Shown: piece by piece, positions 1-8,862 of the stretch
Position numbering within the stretch: the first letter of the stretch is position 1
Layout: each line of letters opens with the position of its first letter
From: Candidatus Tisiphia endosymbiont of Dascillus cervinus
GTDB lineage: Bacteria > Pseudomonadota > Alphaproteobacteria > Rickettsiales > Rickettsiaceae
Length of the DNA: 64,000 bases
Direction of reading: 5' to 3'
NCBI RefSeq assembly: GCF_964026405.1
Contig: NZ_OZ032146.1
Span: 744,001-808,000 of the forward strand
Program-made: the position numbers and the translations under genes
The notes under the pieces: generated by a model
Seen by the model: the letters and a program-made list of their open reading frames with translations, nothing else
Told to the model about the DNA's origin: nothing
Databases searched by the model: none

Positions 1-1085
1 ACAGTAGCACCTTTACTGACAACCATAGTAAAATACAACAAGCTAAATTATTATTAGATTTTGTTACTGATTCTTTAGAAGGTTCAGATAATTCTTATTC
101 TAAATTCTTACAACACGAAACTAAACTTCTTAAAACTACAAATGATTCATATTTACTACATGAATATCTTGGAGAAGAAAATACAGCTTTTTATTTCAAT
201 GAATTTATAAGTACAGCTAGAAAACATAATTTAAATTACCTTGGGGATTCTACACTTTCTGCGATGTTTGTCGGTAATTTACCTGCCAAGGCTGCAGAGC
301 AATTACAAGCGATAAATGATATTGTTAGAACCGAACAATATATGGATTTTATCACTAATCGTAAATTTAGGACTACTTTATTATGCCACAATAATGTCTC
401 TATAAATAGGACAATTGAACCAAGTAAGTTAAGTGATTTTTATACTACTTTTAATATTATACCAGTCATGTCTGAAAACGAAGTGGATATGAATAATACA
501 GTAGAAAGTTTGGGATTTCATTATAATAATTCAGAATCCCCTAATATTTCGACGTCCTCTCCTATAATAAAGGCAGTTTTCTATGTTTATGCTGATAATA
601 TTGGTAATCCTTTGACTTTGGATCAAATTTGTAAATTGGCTATGAAAAAATTAGAAAAATTACAGCTTAAAGATATTAGAGAAGAATTAGATTCTGTAAT
701 TATAAAACTAGTGTTACAAGGGTACGTACAAATATTTGCAACAAGACCTCAGTCAATATATGACATTTCGTCCAAACCAAAAGTAAGCGATTTAGCAAGA
801 TATCAAGCCCAAAAATTAGACTCAACTAATTTGTTTGTGACAAATCGAGTTAATGCTGTTGTTTCATTGCAATTACATGAAAAACATATTATTGAACTAT
901 TAGATGGACACAACTCTATACAACAGATTGAAGAAAAAATATTTGAAAAATTTGCTGCTGGAGTATTAGTGGCATCTAATGAAAATGGTAAGATAAGTGA
1001 CGAAAACCTTTTAAAGCCATTTATTAGTCATTATGTAGATGTTTGCTTGCAAAAATGCAAAAGAACTTATTTATTAATTGGGTAA
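1..1085 (+). CDS. Protein-lysine methyltransferase-like protein, 3' part (5' end outside window)
   Basis: The reading frame is open from base 3 to the stop at 1083-1085, so the gene starts before the window. The first internal ATG, at 264, is not the real start. The translation aligns along its length with the second half of the intact 529-residue protein at 50053-51642, sharing the stretch [12 protein letters not shown] and a TLLCHN motif. That part is the regulatory and C-terminal region found in rickettsial methyltransferases. The N-terminal SAM-binding domain is not visible here. By homology it may belong to the family that methylates lysines of the rickettsial outer membrane protein OmpB, but the substrate is inference. 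The stop codon lies 1 base before the ppa start, so the two are probably co-transcribed. Confidence 0.8.
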   Translation, partial: SSTFTDNHSKIQQAKLLLDFVTDSLEGSDNSYSKFLQHETKLLKTTNDSYLLHEYLGEENTAFYFNEFISTARKHNLNYLGDSTLSAMFVGNLPAKAAEQLQAINDIVRTEQYMDFITNRKFRTTLLCHNNVSINRTIEPSKLSDFYTTFNIIPVMSENEVDMNNTVESLGFHYNNSESPNISTSSPIIKAVFYVYADNIGNPLTLDQICKLAMKKLEKLQLKDIREELDSVIIKLVLQGYVQIFATRPQSIYDISSKPKVSDLARYQAQKLDSTNLFVTNRVNAVVSLQLHEKHIIELLDGHNSIQQIEEKIFEKFAAGVLVASNENGKISDENLLKPFISHYVDVCLQKCKRTYLLIG

Positions 1086-1086
1086 A

Positions 1087-1629
1087 ATGATGTTAGTTGA
1101 AAAAATTAAGACCAAAGTTGGTCATGAAGAGATAAATGTGATTATCGAGATTCCAATGCAAGATAGTCCTATAAAATATGAGATGGATAAGGAATCAGGA
1201 GCAATATTTGTTGATAGGTTTATGCAAACCGCTATGTTTTACCCATGTAATTATGGGTTTATTCCGCACACCTTATCAGAGGATGGAGACCCGGTAGATG
1301 TATTGGTTGTATCACATTATCCTGTCATACCTAGCTCTGTGATTAGGTCACGCCCTATTGGTGTTTTAATGATGGAAGATGAATCTGGATTGGATGAAAA
1401 AATTATCGCTGTGCCTAGCTCTAAGCTAGATATTACTTTTGATTCAATAAAAGATTTAGATGATCTTTGCCCGATGTTGAAACAACGTATAGTACATTTT
1501 TTTGAACATTATAAAAATCTAGAGAAAGGTAAGTGGGTGAAGGTAACTGGCTGGGAAAATGCTCAAAAAGCTAAGGAGTTGATTAATGAAGGTATATTAA
1601 GGGTATCTACTAAGATAGAAAATCAATAA
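1087..1629 (+). CDS. ppa: Inorganic pyrophosphatase
   Basis: Soluble family I inorganic pyrophosphatase. It hydrolyses PPi to two phosphates in the cytoplasm and pulls biosynthetic reactions forward. The family signature DGDPVDVL is at residues 66-73, with the substrate-site stretches [11 protein letters not shown] and KWVKVTGW. The length of 180 residues is normal for bacterial enzymes. I chose ATG 1087. An upstream TTG at 1078 would overlap the previous gene and add residues not expected in the family, and ATG 1090 is equally possible. No strong Shine-Dalgarno site is present, which fits coupling to the upstream stop codon. Nothing suggests damage. Confidence 0.95.
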   Translation: MMLVEKIKTKVGHEEINVIIEIPMQDSPIKYEMDKESGAIFVDRFMQTAMFYPCNYGFIPHTLSEDGDPVDVLVVSHYPVIPSSVIRSRPIGVLMMEDESGLDEKIIAVPSSKLDITFDSIKDLDDLCPMLKQRIVHFFEHYKNLEKGKWVKVTGWENAQKAKELINEGILRVSTKIENQ

Positions 1630-1699
1630 TTGGCATTTGCTTTATGACCGAAAACGATAAGGTGAAGAACAGTGCTTACATGATATCGAGGCAGCTTAA

Positions 1700-3223
1700 A
1701 TGAAAGGCGAAGGATATACATTATTTCGTTCTGGAATTATAGTATCTGTCTTTACTTTAATCTCCCGTATATTTGGTTTGGCTCGCGAATTATTCATTGC
1801 TTCATTATTTGGTGCTGGTAATATTGCTGATAGTGTTAATGTTGCTTTTAAATTACCCAACCTATTTAGGCGTATTTTTGGGGAAGGGGCTCTTTCAGTC
1901 GTTTTTGTACCTATTTTTAATACAAAACTCATAGAATCTCGAGAAGCAGCACGCCATTTCACTGGAATTATCTTTACTATTTTACTTATTATTTTAGTAA
2001 GTGTAGTAGTGTTAATGCAGGTTTTCATGCCATCATTAATGTTCATCATTGCTCCTGGTTTTCATGAAGATATAGACAAGTTTAATTTGACAGTTATTTT
2101 GTGTCGCATTACCATGCCATATTTAATTTTTATCTCGGTAAGTGCTTTACTAGGGGGAATTTTAAATTCAGTAAAAAGATTTGCAGCTTTTGCTTTTTCT
2201 CCGATCATTTTAAGTATTACTGTTATAATTACAACAGTAATATTACAAGAACATATATCTACTCCTATATCGATTAGTTTATCTTTGTTGATTGCTGGGT
2301 TATTACAAATTATCTTTATGTTTTTTTGTGTAATTAGGGTTGGTTTATCATTCCCACTAGTTTTTGACCCATGTAATAAAGATGTAAAAAAGTTTTTGTT
2401 TGGTATGGGTCCAGCGACTATTAGCTCTGGATTTCAGCAACTTAACTTATTTATCTCGCAATCAATAGCTAGCTTCATCGAAGGGACAATTTCAATATTA
2501 TCCTATGCAGATAGAATATACCAATTTCCTTTATCTATAATAGGGGTAACTTTTGGTACGATATTATTACCAGAATTATCAAAAACATACCAAATGAATG
2601 ATTTAGAAAAAGCGGCAAGGATTCAAAATAATGCTATTAAAGTTGGACTTTTATTATCTTTGCCAGCTGCGTTCGGTATTATCGCTTTATCAGAATCAAT
2701 CATTCATGTAATATATGAGCGTGGAGCTTTTACTTATGCTGATACAATTAAAACTGCTGAAGCTATTTCCGGTTTTGCCCTTGGTTTACCAGCTTTTATA
2801 CTTGCCAAAATTTTGATGCCTATATTTTATGCTAATAGTGATACGAAAACTCCTTTAAAAATAACATTATATTCTCTTACTGTGAATACTATATTAAATA
2901 TCGTTCTGATGAAACCATTTGGTCATCTTGGTATCGCTCTTGGCTGCTCTATTACCGCTTGGTATAATGTTTGGTTGTTATATATATATACAAAGAAATA
3001 TGGTCATTCTTTCATTGATTCAAAATTATACTCTTTTTGTGGCAAGATTTTATTCAGCTGCGTAATAATGGTACTAGTAATTTGGGTGATTAAGCACTAT
3101 TGTTCCGAATATTATTATTCCGAATTATTATTAGTAAAAACTTTTATGCTTGCAGCCACAATTTTAGCTGGAGCGATAACGTTTTTTCTAATGGTTTATT
3201 ATTTTAAACTTTATCCAAAATAA
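1700..3223 (+). CDS. murJ: Lipid II flippase MurJ
   Basis: Integral membrane protein of the MurJ/MviN family of the MOP superfamily. It moves lipid-linked peptidoglycan precursor (lipid II) across the inner membrane. The 507-residue length and the N-terminal LISRIFGLARE and PNLFRRIFGEGALS motifs are typical, followed by about 14 hydrophobic segments. A GAGG ribosome-binding site at 1688-1691 sits 8 bases before the ATG. The gene is 70 bases downstream of ppa. An intact murJ, together with the LD-carboxypeptidase gene at 19959, implies the organism still makes at least a minimal peptidoglycan. Confidence 0.95.
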   Translation: MKGEGYTLFRSGIIVSVFTLISRIFGLARELFIASLFGAGNIADSVNVAFKLPNLFRRIFGEGALSVVFVPIFNTKLIESREAARHFTGIIFTILLIILVSVVVLMQVFMPSLMFIIAPGFHEDIDKFNLTVILCRITMPYLIFISVSALLGGILNSVKRFAAFAFSPIILSITVIITTVILQEHISTPISISLSLLIAGLLQIIFMFFCVIRVGLSFPLVFDPCNKDVKKFLFGMGPATISSGFQQLNLFISQSIASFIEGTISILSYADRIYQFPLSIIGVTFGTILLPELSKTYQMNDLEKAARIQNNAIKVGLLLSLPAAFGIIALSESIIHVIYERGAFTYADTIKTAEAISGFALGLPAFILAKILMPIFYANSDTKTPLKITLYSLTVNTILNIVLMKPFGHLGIALGCSITAWYNVWLLYIYTKKYGHSFIDSKLYSFCGKILFSCVIMVLVIWVIKHYCSEYYYSELLLVKTFMLAATILAGAITFFLMVYYFKLYPK

Positions 3224-3320
3224 TTTAACCTTAGTTCTATGTAAGACATAGGTTAAATCGCTTCGGTGTCATTCCTACGAAAGCGGGGGGCTTTGCAAAC
3301 GTGGATCAAAAACACCAACT
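3224..3320 (+). repeat. Degraded palindromic repeat
   Basis: TTAACCT near 3225 is mirrored by AGGTTAA at about 3250 around the core ATGTAAGACAT. This resembles the family also found at 4829, 28291 and 37343. It is followed by a fragment like the GTCATTCC...GCGGG family at 12560 and 26870. It looks like an eroded compound element between murJ and the TraX-like gene. Confidence 0.5.
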
Positions 3321-3380
3321 ATACAAGAATTATGCTCAATCTACTAACTCGTTACATCGATATTTGAGGTTAATTTATTA

Positions 3381-4085
3381 ATGATGAAAACTGAATCTAA
3401 TTATCAAGATTTTTTGAAAACTATAGCCATAATAACCATGATGATAGATCATTTAGGGTTATACTTTTTCCCTGAATATGAAATAATGCGGGTTATCGGT
3501 CGTATTAGTATGCCGATTTTCTGCTTTTTTGTTGGCTATAATTTTCATAAAAAACCAAAAATTAAAATCCTTGTAGTCGGGGTTCTACTACATATTTTTA
3601 CTACCATATTATTTAAGCAGTTCACCACAACTAACATACTTATTCCTATTTTTCTAGGTCAATGCTATCTTTATTGTTTTCAAAATAGCCTAAATAATTT
3701 TTTCTATAAGGGTTATTCTCACGTTGTCTTCCTTGGGACTCTTTGGTTCTGCACTTGGTTTTTGGTTGATTATGGTACCATAGGTTTAGCTATCATGTTA
3801 CTTGGCTATATAGCTAAACATGATCTAGGTAATCTTAGGCTTGCCCTTGCAATATCTATGATTTTGACTGTACTGCATACCATTGCTGTTTTTCCCTTGT
3901 CGTATATCTATGTACTTATAGTAGTTATATTTGGAGTTTTGCAATATATATTTATGGTTGCAAGAAATTTTGAGCAAAAAATTACTATAAATTTACGGAT
4001 TATAAGCCATAATGCTTTATATATCTATGCTATACATCTAGCAATTTTACAATTTTTATTTTTCAAATTCTACTTACAGAATTGA
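3381..4085 (+). CDS. TraX-like multi-pass membrane protein
   Basis: A 234-residue, strongly hydrophobic protein with about eight predicted membrane segments. It begins with a DFLKTIAIITMMIDHLG segment and contains GRISMPIFCFFVGYNF, both typical of the TraX acyltransferase-like family. TraX acetylates F-pilin, but chromosomal rickettsial members have no shown role, so the function here is open. No conjugation genes lie nearby. ATG 3381 is directly followed by another ATG, and either may start translation. Confidence 0.75.
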   Translation: MMKTESNYQDFLKTIAIITMMIDHLGLYFFPEYEIMRVIGRISMPIFCFFVGYNFHKKPKIKILVVGVLLHIFTTILFKQFTTTNILIPIFLGQCYLYCFQNSLNNFFYKGYSHVVFLGTLWFCTWFLVDYGTIGLAIMLLGYIAKHDLGNLRLALAISMILTVLHTIAVFPLSYIYVLIVVIFGVLQYIFMVARNFEQKITINLRIISHNALYIYAIHLAILQFLFFKFYLQN

Positions 4086-4166
4086 TAAATCAGTGAATAA
4101 ACTGTGCTAAAATATCTATGTTTCAAAGAAAAATATAGAATCTACACATAATTGTCTTATCCCTTG

Positions 4167-4195
4167 TTGACAATTATTAAGAAAAAGAGTAACAT
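4167..4195 (+). promoter_or_regulatory. Predicted sigma-70 promoter of cspA
   Basis: TTGACA at 4167-4172 and TAACAT at 4190-4195 are separated by 17 bases. Transcription starting near 4202 would give a leader of about 125 nt before cspA. Long leaders are known for cold-shock genes, where they fold into temperature-sensitive structures. That role is inference here. Confidence 0.6.
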
Positions 4196-4325
4196 ACTTG
4201 CTTGAGTTTAATAATTAACTCTTTAATAGCATGAAAACCTTGTATCTGTCAATTTATTTGGTTTAATTTCTACGGAAGAGTTGTGAATTAAGTTCGAATA
4301 AGTAACTCTATACTAAAAGGTTTTT

Positions 4326-4535
4326 ATGGCTACTAAAATAGGTAAGGTTAAATGGTTTAATACAACCAAAGGTTTCGGTTTCATCCAGCCAGACGATGGG
4401 GGTAGTGACGTTTTTGTTCACATCTCGGCTGTAGAGCGTGCCGGTATCCGTAATCTTAATGAAGGTCAAAGTGTTGGCTTTGATCTAGAAGATAATAAGG
4501 GGAAAATTTCTGCTGTTAATCTACAAATAAAATAA
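4326..4535 (+). CDS. cspA: Cold-shock protein (CspA family)
   Basis: A 69-residue single cold-shock domain that binds single-stranded RNA and DNA and acts as an RNA chaperone. RNP1 appears as KGFGFIQP and RNP2 as DVFVHISAV, with the usual GKVKWFN start. An AAAGG site lies just upstream of ATG 4326. The gene is monocistronic, with its own promoter at 4167 and a hairpin after the stop. It is the only cold-shock domain gene in the window. The family identity is certain; the exact symbol is by convention. Confidence 0.95.
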   Translation: MATKIGKVKWFNTTKGFGFIQPDDGGSDVFVHISAVERAGIRNLNEGQSVGFDLEDNKGKISAVNLQIK

Positions 4536-4557
4536 TATTTATTTAAAACTACAAGCA

Positions 4558-4580
4558 ACTACTCAAAATTTATGAGTGGT
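4558..4580 (+). terminator. Possible terminator hairpin after cspA
   Basis: CTACTCA (4559-4565) can pair with TGAGTGG (4573-4579) around an AAATTTA loop, followed by TTATT. The stem is short, with one G-T pair and only a modest T-run, so termination strength is uncertain. Confidence 0.4.
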
Positions 4581-4812
4581 TATTAAACTAGTGAATTTTG
4601 GGTAGTATCATCTTTTTATACACTTCATGGATTATTTTTTGTAATTCAGTGTTTCACTGTAAGTTAAAGTTATAATTTTGTTGGGTCATGTGAGTATATT
4701 TTGTTACATCATAATATAATAGTTTTTTACTACACAATTAATTGACAACTCACATTATAACGTAAGAACTTAATCATACACTTATTCTTTTAAAGTATAG
4801 AATATATGTTTA

Positions 4813-5108
4813 CTCAAATGCTTTGACTAACCTGAATTCGATGTAAGACATTGGTTTAATAGCCTAGGGTGTCTCAATTTTGGATAAGAATTAACTAATT
4901 CTTATTAAAAAATCGTCTATTAGCGAAGTGCCGTTAGGCACTGTGGCAATCTTCATGAAGTATAAGGTCTCCTTCACAAGATTGCCACATCGTACCCCAA
5001 TTCGGGATAAGAATTAGTTAATTCTTATCCCGAATTTGCGTGTCGCTGCTTGCAGCGGTTTCTCGCTAATAGACGGTTAAAATCCCGAATTGGGGTAAAG
5101 CATTTGAG
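4813..5108. repeat. Composite palindromic element between cspA and the helicase gene
   Basis: The 12-base outer arms CTCAAATGCTTT (4813-4824) and AAAGCATTTGAG (5097-5108) enclose several smaller repeats. These are an AACCTGAATTCGATGTAAGAC unit at 4829 running into a GCCTAGGGTGTC tail, two GATAAGAATT/AATTCTTAT palindromes (about 4882 and 5004-5036), and a long hairpin with GTCTATTAGCGA near 4914 and TCGCTAATAGAC near 5067. Each part recurs elsewhere in the window. The interval 4581-5146 contains no gene I can support. Confidence 0.75.
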
Positions 5109-5146
5109 CATTTTTAATTTAAGATAAATAATATTGGACTTATATA

Positions 5147-6361
5147 ATGAAAAGTTTTAATTTACCAAATGAAGTGATTATATCACTTGAACGCATGAAC
5201 ATAACCTCTCCAACGGAAATTCAAAGAAAGGCCATACCGGTTGCTATGCAAGGTAATGATGTTCTAGCTTCTAGTCAAACTGGTTCGGGTAAGACCCTTG
5301 CCTATTTGCTACCAATAATCAATTCTTTTATACAGACTAAATCAATGTCTTTGGTACTTGTTCCAACTCGGGAATTAGCTACTCAAGTGCGTGATACTTT
5401 AACTAAGGTAACTACTCAAATAAAACTTCCTAGTGCGGTTTTGATAGGCGGTGAACCAATGCATAAACAATTTACACAACTAAAAGTAAATCCTAAAGTT
5501 ATAATTGGCACACCAGGTCGTATCATAGATCATTTACTTCGTGGTACTTTAAAATTAAATACTATCCAACTGGTAGTACTTGATGAAATGGACAGAATGC
5601 TTGATATGGGTATGAAAGAACAATTAGAAGAGATAAATAAATATATACCTGCAAAACGCCAGGTTTTAATGTTTTCAGCTACTATGCCAAAACATATTAT
5701 TGCATTATCGCAAAAATACGTGGTTAATCCTCATCGTATTACTGTTGGATCAACTACTAAGGCTGCATCTCAAATAAAACAAGAAACTTTGCGTGTTTCT
5801 GATAAAGAGAAATTTCCTGAGCTTATAAAGCAATTAAATGAACGTGATGGTTCTATAATTATTTTTGTAAAAACTAAGCGTGGTGCTGATCAGCTTGCAA
5901 AAATGTTGAAATTTGAAGATCACAAAGCTGAAGCTATACATGGTGATTTAACACAAGGTAGACGTGATCGTGTAATTTCATCATTTCGCTCTTCTCGTCA
6001 TAGGATCATGGTGGCAACAGATGTTGCAGCTCGTGGCTTAGATATACCTCATACACAGCATGTTATTAATTATGACTTACCAATGGCTCCAGAAGATTAT
6101 TTGCATAGAATAGGTAGAACTGGTAGAGCTGGTCTCTCAGGTTGTGCATTATCATTCATTTCGCCAGAAGATAATATCAGATGGAAAGCTATTGACCGCC
6201 TAATAAATCAAGGTGAAACTACTTCAAGAGCAGATATGAGGGAAAGTAAGAATCGCAGAAAACCATTTAATGGTCATAATGGCAAAAAAAGTTATTTTCC
6301 TCGTAATAATAATGATAGGAAACCTTATGCTGGTCCTGCTAGAAATAATAAAGCATTCTAA
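5147..6361 (+). CDS. rhlE: DEAD-box ATP-dependent RNA helicase (RhlE-like)
   Basis: A 404-residue superfamily 2 RNA helicase that unwinds structured RNA in the cytoplasm, typically in ribosome assembly and mRNA turnover. Motifs in order are the Q motif region near residues 18-25, Walker A SSQTGSGKT (about 43-51), PTRELA, GTPGR, motif II as DEMD (about 145-148), SAT, and the C-terminal ATDVAARGLD and HRIGRTGRAG. The C-terminus is a basic, Asn/Arg-rich tail typical of RNA-binding extensions. Motif II reads DEMD instead of DEAD, and both catalytic acidic residues are kept. RhlE is the closest named family; assignment to a specific subfamily is less certain. Confidence 0.9.
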   Translation: MKSFNLPNEVIISLERMNITSPTEIQRKAIPVAMQGNDVLASSQTGSGKTLAYLLPIINSFIQTKSMSLVLVPTRELATQVRDTLTKVTTQIKLPSAVLIGGEPMHKQFTQLKVNPKVIIGTPGRIIDHLLRGTLKLNTIQLVVLDEMDRMLDMGMKEQLEEINKYIPAKRQVLMFSATMPKHIIALSQKYVVNPHRITVGSTTKAASQIKQETLRVSDKEKFPELIKQLNERDGSIIIFVKTKRGADQLAKMLKFEDHKAEAIHGDLTQGRRDRVISSFRSSRHRIMVATDVAARGLDIPHTQHVINYDLPMAPEDYLHRIGRTGRAGLSGCALSFISPEDNIRWKAIDRLINQGETTSRADMRESKNRRKPFNGHNGKKSYFPRNNNDRKPYAGPARNNKAF

Positions 6362-6858
6362 TATACTCAGGTAGAACTTCAAGAATTAAGGTCGTCGTGT
6401 CTAAAGCACAACTATTGAAAGTTAAAAAACCGTCTATTAGCGAAGTACTGTTGTAAGGCTTAAACAATAGTACCCTACATTTTTCTATAATCGTCATAGC
6501 AAGGCTCTTTAGATGTCGTGGCGATCTAGGTAAACAACGAAGCTGTTTTTTTAGAGTAACGCTTCGCGTATCCTGGATTGCCGTGTCGCCGCTTCCAGCG
6601 ACTCCTCACTAATAGACGATCAGCAGCTATTTTAATAGTGGTTATATAAAAAATGTAGGGTACTATGGTTAATACCTCTCAACTATCGAAACCAATTTTT
6701 TAAATCATTTGAGTATATGAAGAGTTGGGTAGACGATAGTATAACTTCAAGAAGATCTAGGCAGTAGCAAAGTCGAGCTGCTAGGCGTACATTAGTACGT
6801 GAGCAGCTTCGATCTTTGGTCGCGGGAACGCCAATTCTTGAAGTTCTACCTGAGTATA
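6362..6858. repeat. 497-bp nested palindrome between two genes
   Basis: Perfect 26-bp inverted arms bound the region, at 6362-6387 and 6833-6858, both containing TATACTCAGGTAGAACTTC or its complement. Inside is a second inverted pair around GTACCCTAC (about 6470) and GTAGGGTAC (about 6655), then GTCTATTAGCGA/CTAATAGAC arms, and then a copy of the 140-150-bp element also present at 15273-15424 and 37537-37690. No gene is supported in the region. Confidence 0.8.
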
Positions 6859-6859
6859 C

Positions 6860-7258
6860 TTATTTACCCAAAGTTTTCTGAGATTGGGAATATGCTTGTT
6901 GTTCAATGCTTGCAACCCTTGATATAGCCTGTTGTTTGATACCAAGATCTACTACATGCTCATATCTCATTCCATTATCTAACAGGATATGACCAAGTTT
7001 ATTTACTAACTCTACATCCTTTTTAGAGAATTTACTAATAATTAATTCTGTAATTTCATATAAAAACTTCCAAGATAGCTCGACTCTATCATTGAGTGAG
7101 AGGTTCTTTTTATTATTTTCTTTATTAAATGGTTCTGCATTATTAGGATCATCAACAAGCGTTCTAACCGATGTTTTCTTGCTTTTTTTATAAATAAAGA
7201 ATGTGACAAACACTAGAAATAAACCTACTACAGCGATTATCAAATTAGTATTTTGCAT
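6860..7258 (-). CDS. Small membrane-anchored protein, DUF2660-like
   Basis: A 132-residue protein with one N-terminal membrane segment (about residues 4-23), a basic KKSKK stop-transfer stretch, and a soluble region containing LSLNDRVELSWKFLYEITE and GMRYEHVVDLGI. This resembles a family confined to Rickettsia-like bacteria (DUF2660 from memory). Function is unknown. I chose ATG 7258 because a GGAGGG ribosome site precedes it by 4 bases; a TTG 12 bases upstream lies inside that site. It follows tig on the same strand by 46 bases and is probably co-transcribed with it. Confidence 0.65.
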   Translation of the reverse strand: MQNTNLIIAVVGLFLVFVTFFIYKKSKKTSVRTLVDDPNNAEPFNKENNKKNLSLNDRVELSWKFLYEITELIISKFSKKDVELVNKLGHILLDNGMRYEHVVDLGIKQQAISRVASIEQQAYSQSQKTLGK

Positions 7259-7304
7259 AAAACCCTCCAAATATATCTTACTGATAATGCCCTGCTACTT
7301 GACT

Positions 7305-8639
7305 CTATACCACACGATCTTCTTCTTGTGCTAAAAATTCTTCAAGCTTTTCTTTCGTATAATTTTTTTCCTCTAAGATCACTTCATTGTCAAAAATATG
7401 TTGTACTGTTTTTTCTTCTAATAACGGACCTTTTAAGCGTTCAAGAGCATTAGGATTTTTTTTATAAAAATCAAATATTGCTGTTTCTTGACCTGGAAAC
7501 TTCCTTGCTTGAGCCATAATAGCACTTATAAGATCTTTCTGCTCGATATGTAAATTCTTAATTTTCATATATTCGGATAACATTAAACCTATTCTAACAC
7601 GACGTAAGACTATCTTATTATAATACTCACTAATTTCTGCTTCTGATTTATCCTTAAATATCGAATCTGAGTCACTATTGCTCTCCTCCGTTTGAGATTT
7701 CAGAATACTTATCTCTTGGTCTATTAAAGATTTAGGAACATTAAACATTAATAGCTTTTCTAATTGATCAAATAAGCTCATTTTCATTAAAGTGCGTATA
7801 GGCTCACTATATTCATTTTCTATGCTTTTAGAAATATTATCACGTAACTCTTCTAGTGTTTCACAATTAAATTTCTTAGCAAACTCATCATCAATAACTA
7901 CCTCATCAGCAGAATGTGCTGCCTTTACTTGTACAATAAACTTAGCCGGTTGACCTGCGACTTGCTCCATATTATAATCTTCAGGAAATTTAACGTTGAC
8001 TTCTACCTCATCTCCAATCTTAGTTCCAATAAGCTGATCTTCAAACCCCTCAATAAAAGTTCCACTACCAATTACTAGCTTATAATCTGTAACCTTACCA
8101 CCTTCAAAAATCTCATTGTTGACATAACCAATCGCATCAATAGTAACTTCCTGCCCTTTTTTTACTTTCCCTTTACTTTCTTTATTATAAATTTTTGATA
8201 TAGATGCAAGCTTATCTATTTGCTTATTAACATCATCTTCTTTAATTACTAACTTTGGATGAGTAATTTTCATTTTTTTAAAATCTGGCAATTCAATATC
8301 AGGTAATAATTCAAATTTTAGAGTAAATTCTATATCCTCATTCTCTTCATTACGTAAATTTTCTAACTGCGGATCACCTATTGTTTTTAGTTTATGATCT
8401 TTAATAACATGCTGTACTGCATGATTAATTTCATGGTTTACCACATCAGACCTAACAGATTGCTTATATTTTTTATTAACAATGCTGATTGGCACTTTAC
8501 CAACACGAAACCCATCAAGCTTAACTTTTTTTGCTAAACTAGCTAATTCTTTTTGTACTTCATTGGTAATTTTAGAAGAAGGAAGGACTACTTTAACTTC
8601 AAAATCTAGACCTTCATTTTTAAGTTCTGTGACTTGCAT
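7305..8639 (-). CDS. tig: Trigger factor
   Basis: A 444-residue ribosome-associated chaperone and peptidyl-prolyl isomerase that binds nascent chains at the exit tunnel. The N-terminal ribosome-docking loop is GFRVGKVP (about residues 43-50). A central FKBP-type domain follows, including QEVTIDAIGYVNNEIFEGG and GSGTFIEGFEDQL, then a helical chaperone domain to the C-terminus. Length is normal. It is followed by the small membrane protein at 6860 and preceded, beyond a hairpin at 8681-8712, by tRNA-Leu. Confidence 0.95.
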   Translation of the reverse strand: MQVTELKNEGLDFEVKVVLPSSKITNEVQKELASLAKKVKLDGFRVGKVPISIVNKKYKQSVRSDVVNHEINHAVQHVIKDHKLKTIGDPQLENLRNEENEDIEFTLKFELLPDIELPDFKKMKITHPKLVIKEDDVNKQIDKLASISKIYNKESKGKVKKGQEVTIDAIGYVNNEIFEGGKVTDYKLVIGSGTFIEGFEDQLIGTKIGDEVEVNVKFPEDYNMEQVAGQPAKFIVQVKAAHSADEVVIDDEFAKKFNCETLEELRDNISKSIENEYSEPIRTLMKMSLFDQLEKLLMFNVPKSLIDQEISILKSQTEESNSDSDSIFKDKSEAEISEYYNKIVLRRVRIGLMLSEYMKIKNLHIEQKDLISAIMAQARKFPGQETAIFDFYKKNPNALERLKGPLLEEKTVQHIFDNEVILEEKNYTKEKLEEFLAQEEDRVV

Positions 8640-8680
8640 ATTAAAAAACTCATTAGCAATATTAAAACCTTACGAAAACT

Positions 8681-8712
8681 TGAAGAGCTACTAAATTAAA
8701 TCAAGCTCTTCA
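8681..8712 (-). terminator. Hairpin between tRNA-Leu and tig
   Basis: A perfect 9-bp stem, TGAAGAGCT at 8681-8689 with AGCTCTTCA at 8704-8712, has a 14-base AT-rich loop and T-rich flanks on both sides. It is placed to end the tRNA transcript and could act in both directions. Confidence 0.55.
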
Positions 8713-8735
8713 GTTTTTGTATTATTATTTTGTGG

Positions 8736-8817
8736 TGCGGATGGAGGGACTTGAACCCCCAAGCCTTGCGGCGCTAGAACCTAAATCTAGTACGTCTCCC
8801 AATTTCGTCACACCCGC
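8736..8817 (-). tRNA. tRNA-Leu (anticodon UAG)
   Basis: Read on the minus strand, the 7-bp acceptor arms GCGGGTG and CATCCGC pair with one G-T. The T loop is GGTTCAAGTCC and the anticodon loop is ATTTAGGTT, giving anticodon TAG. A long variable arm shows a class II tRNA. The genomic sequence continues with an encoded CCA at 8733-8735. It reads CUN leucine codons. Confidence 0.93.
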
Positions 8818-8862
8818 ATAGCTGTATCCCTAACCTTAACATAGATTGTTTTAACAACTTAA

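Noticed and set aside
1078-1086. TTG start for ppa at 1078
   Set aside because: It overlaps the upstream stop and would add residues not expected in the family; ATG 1087 or 1090 fits better.
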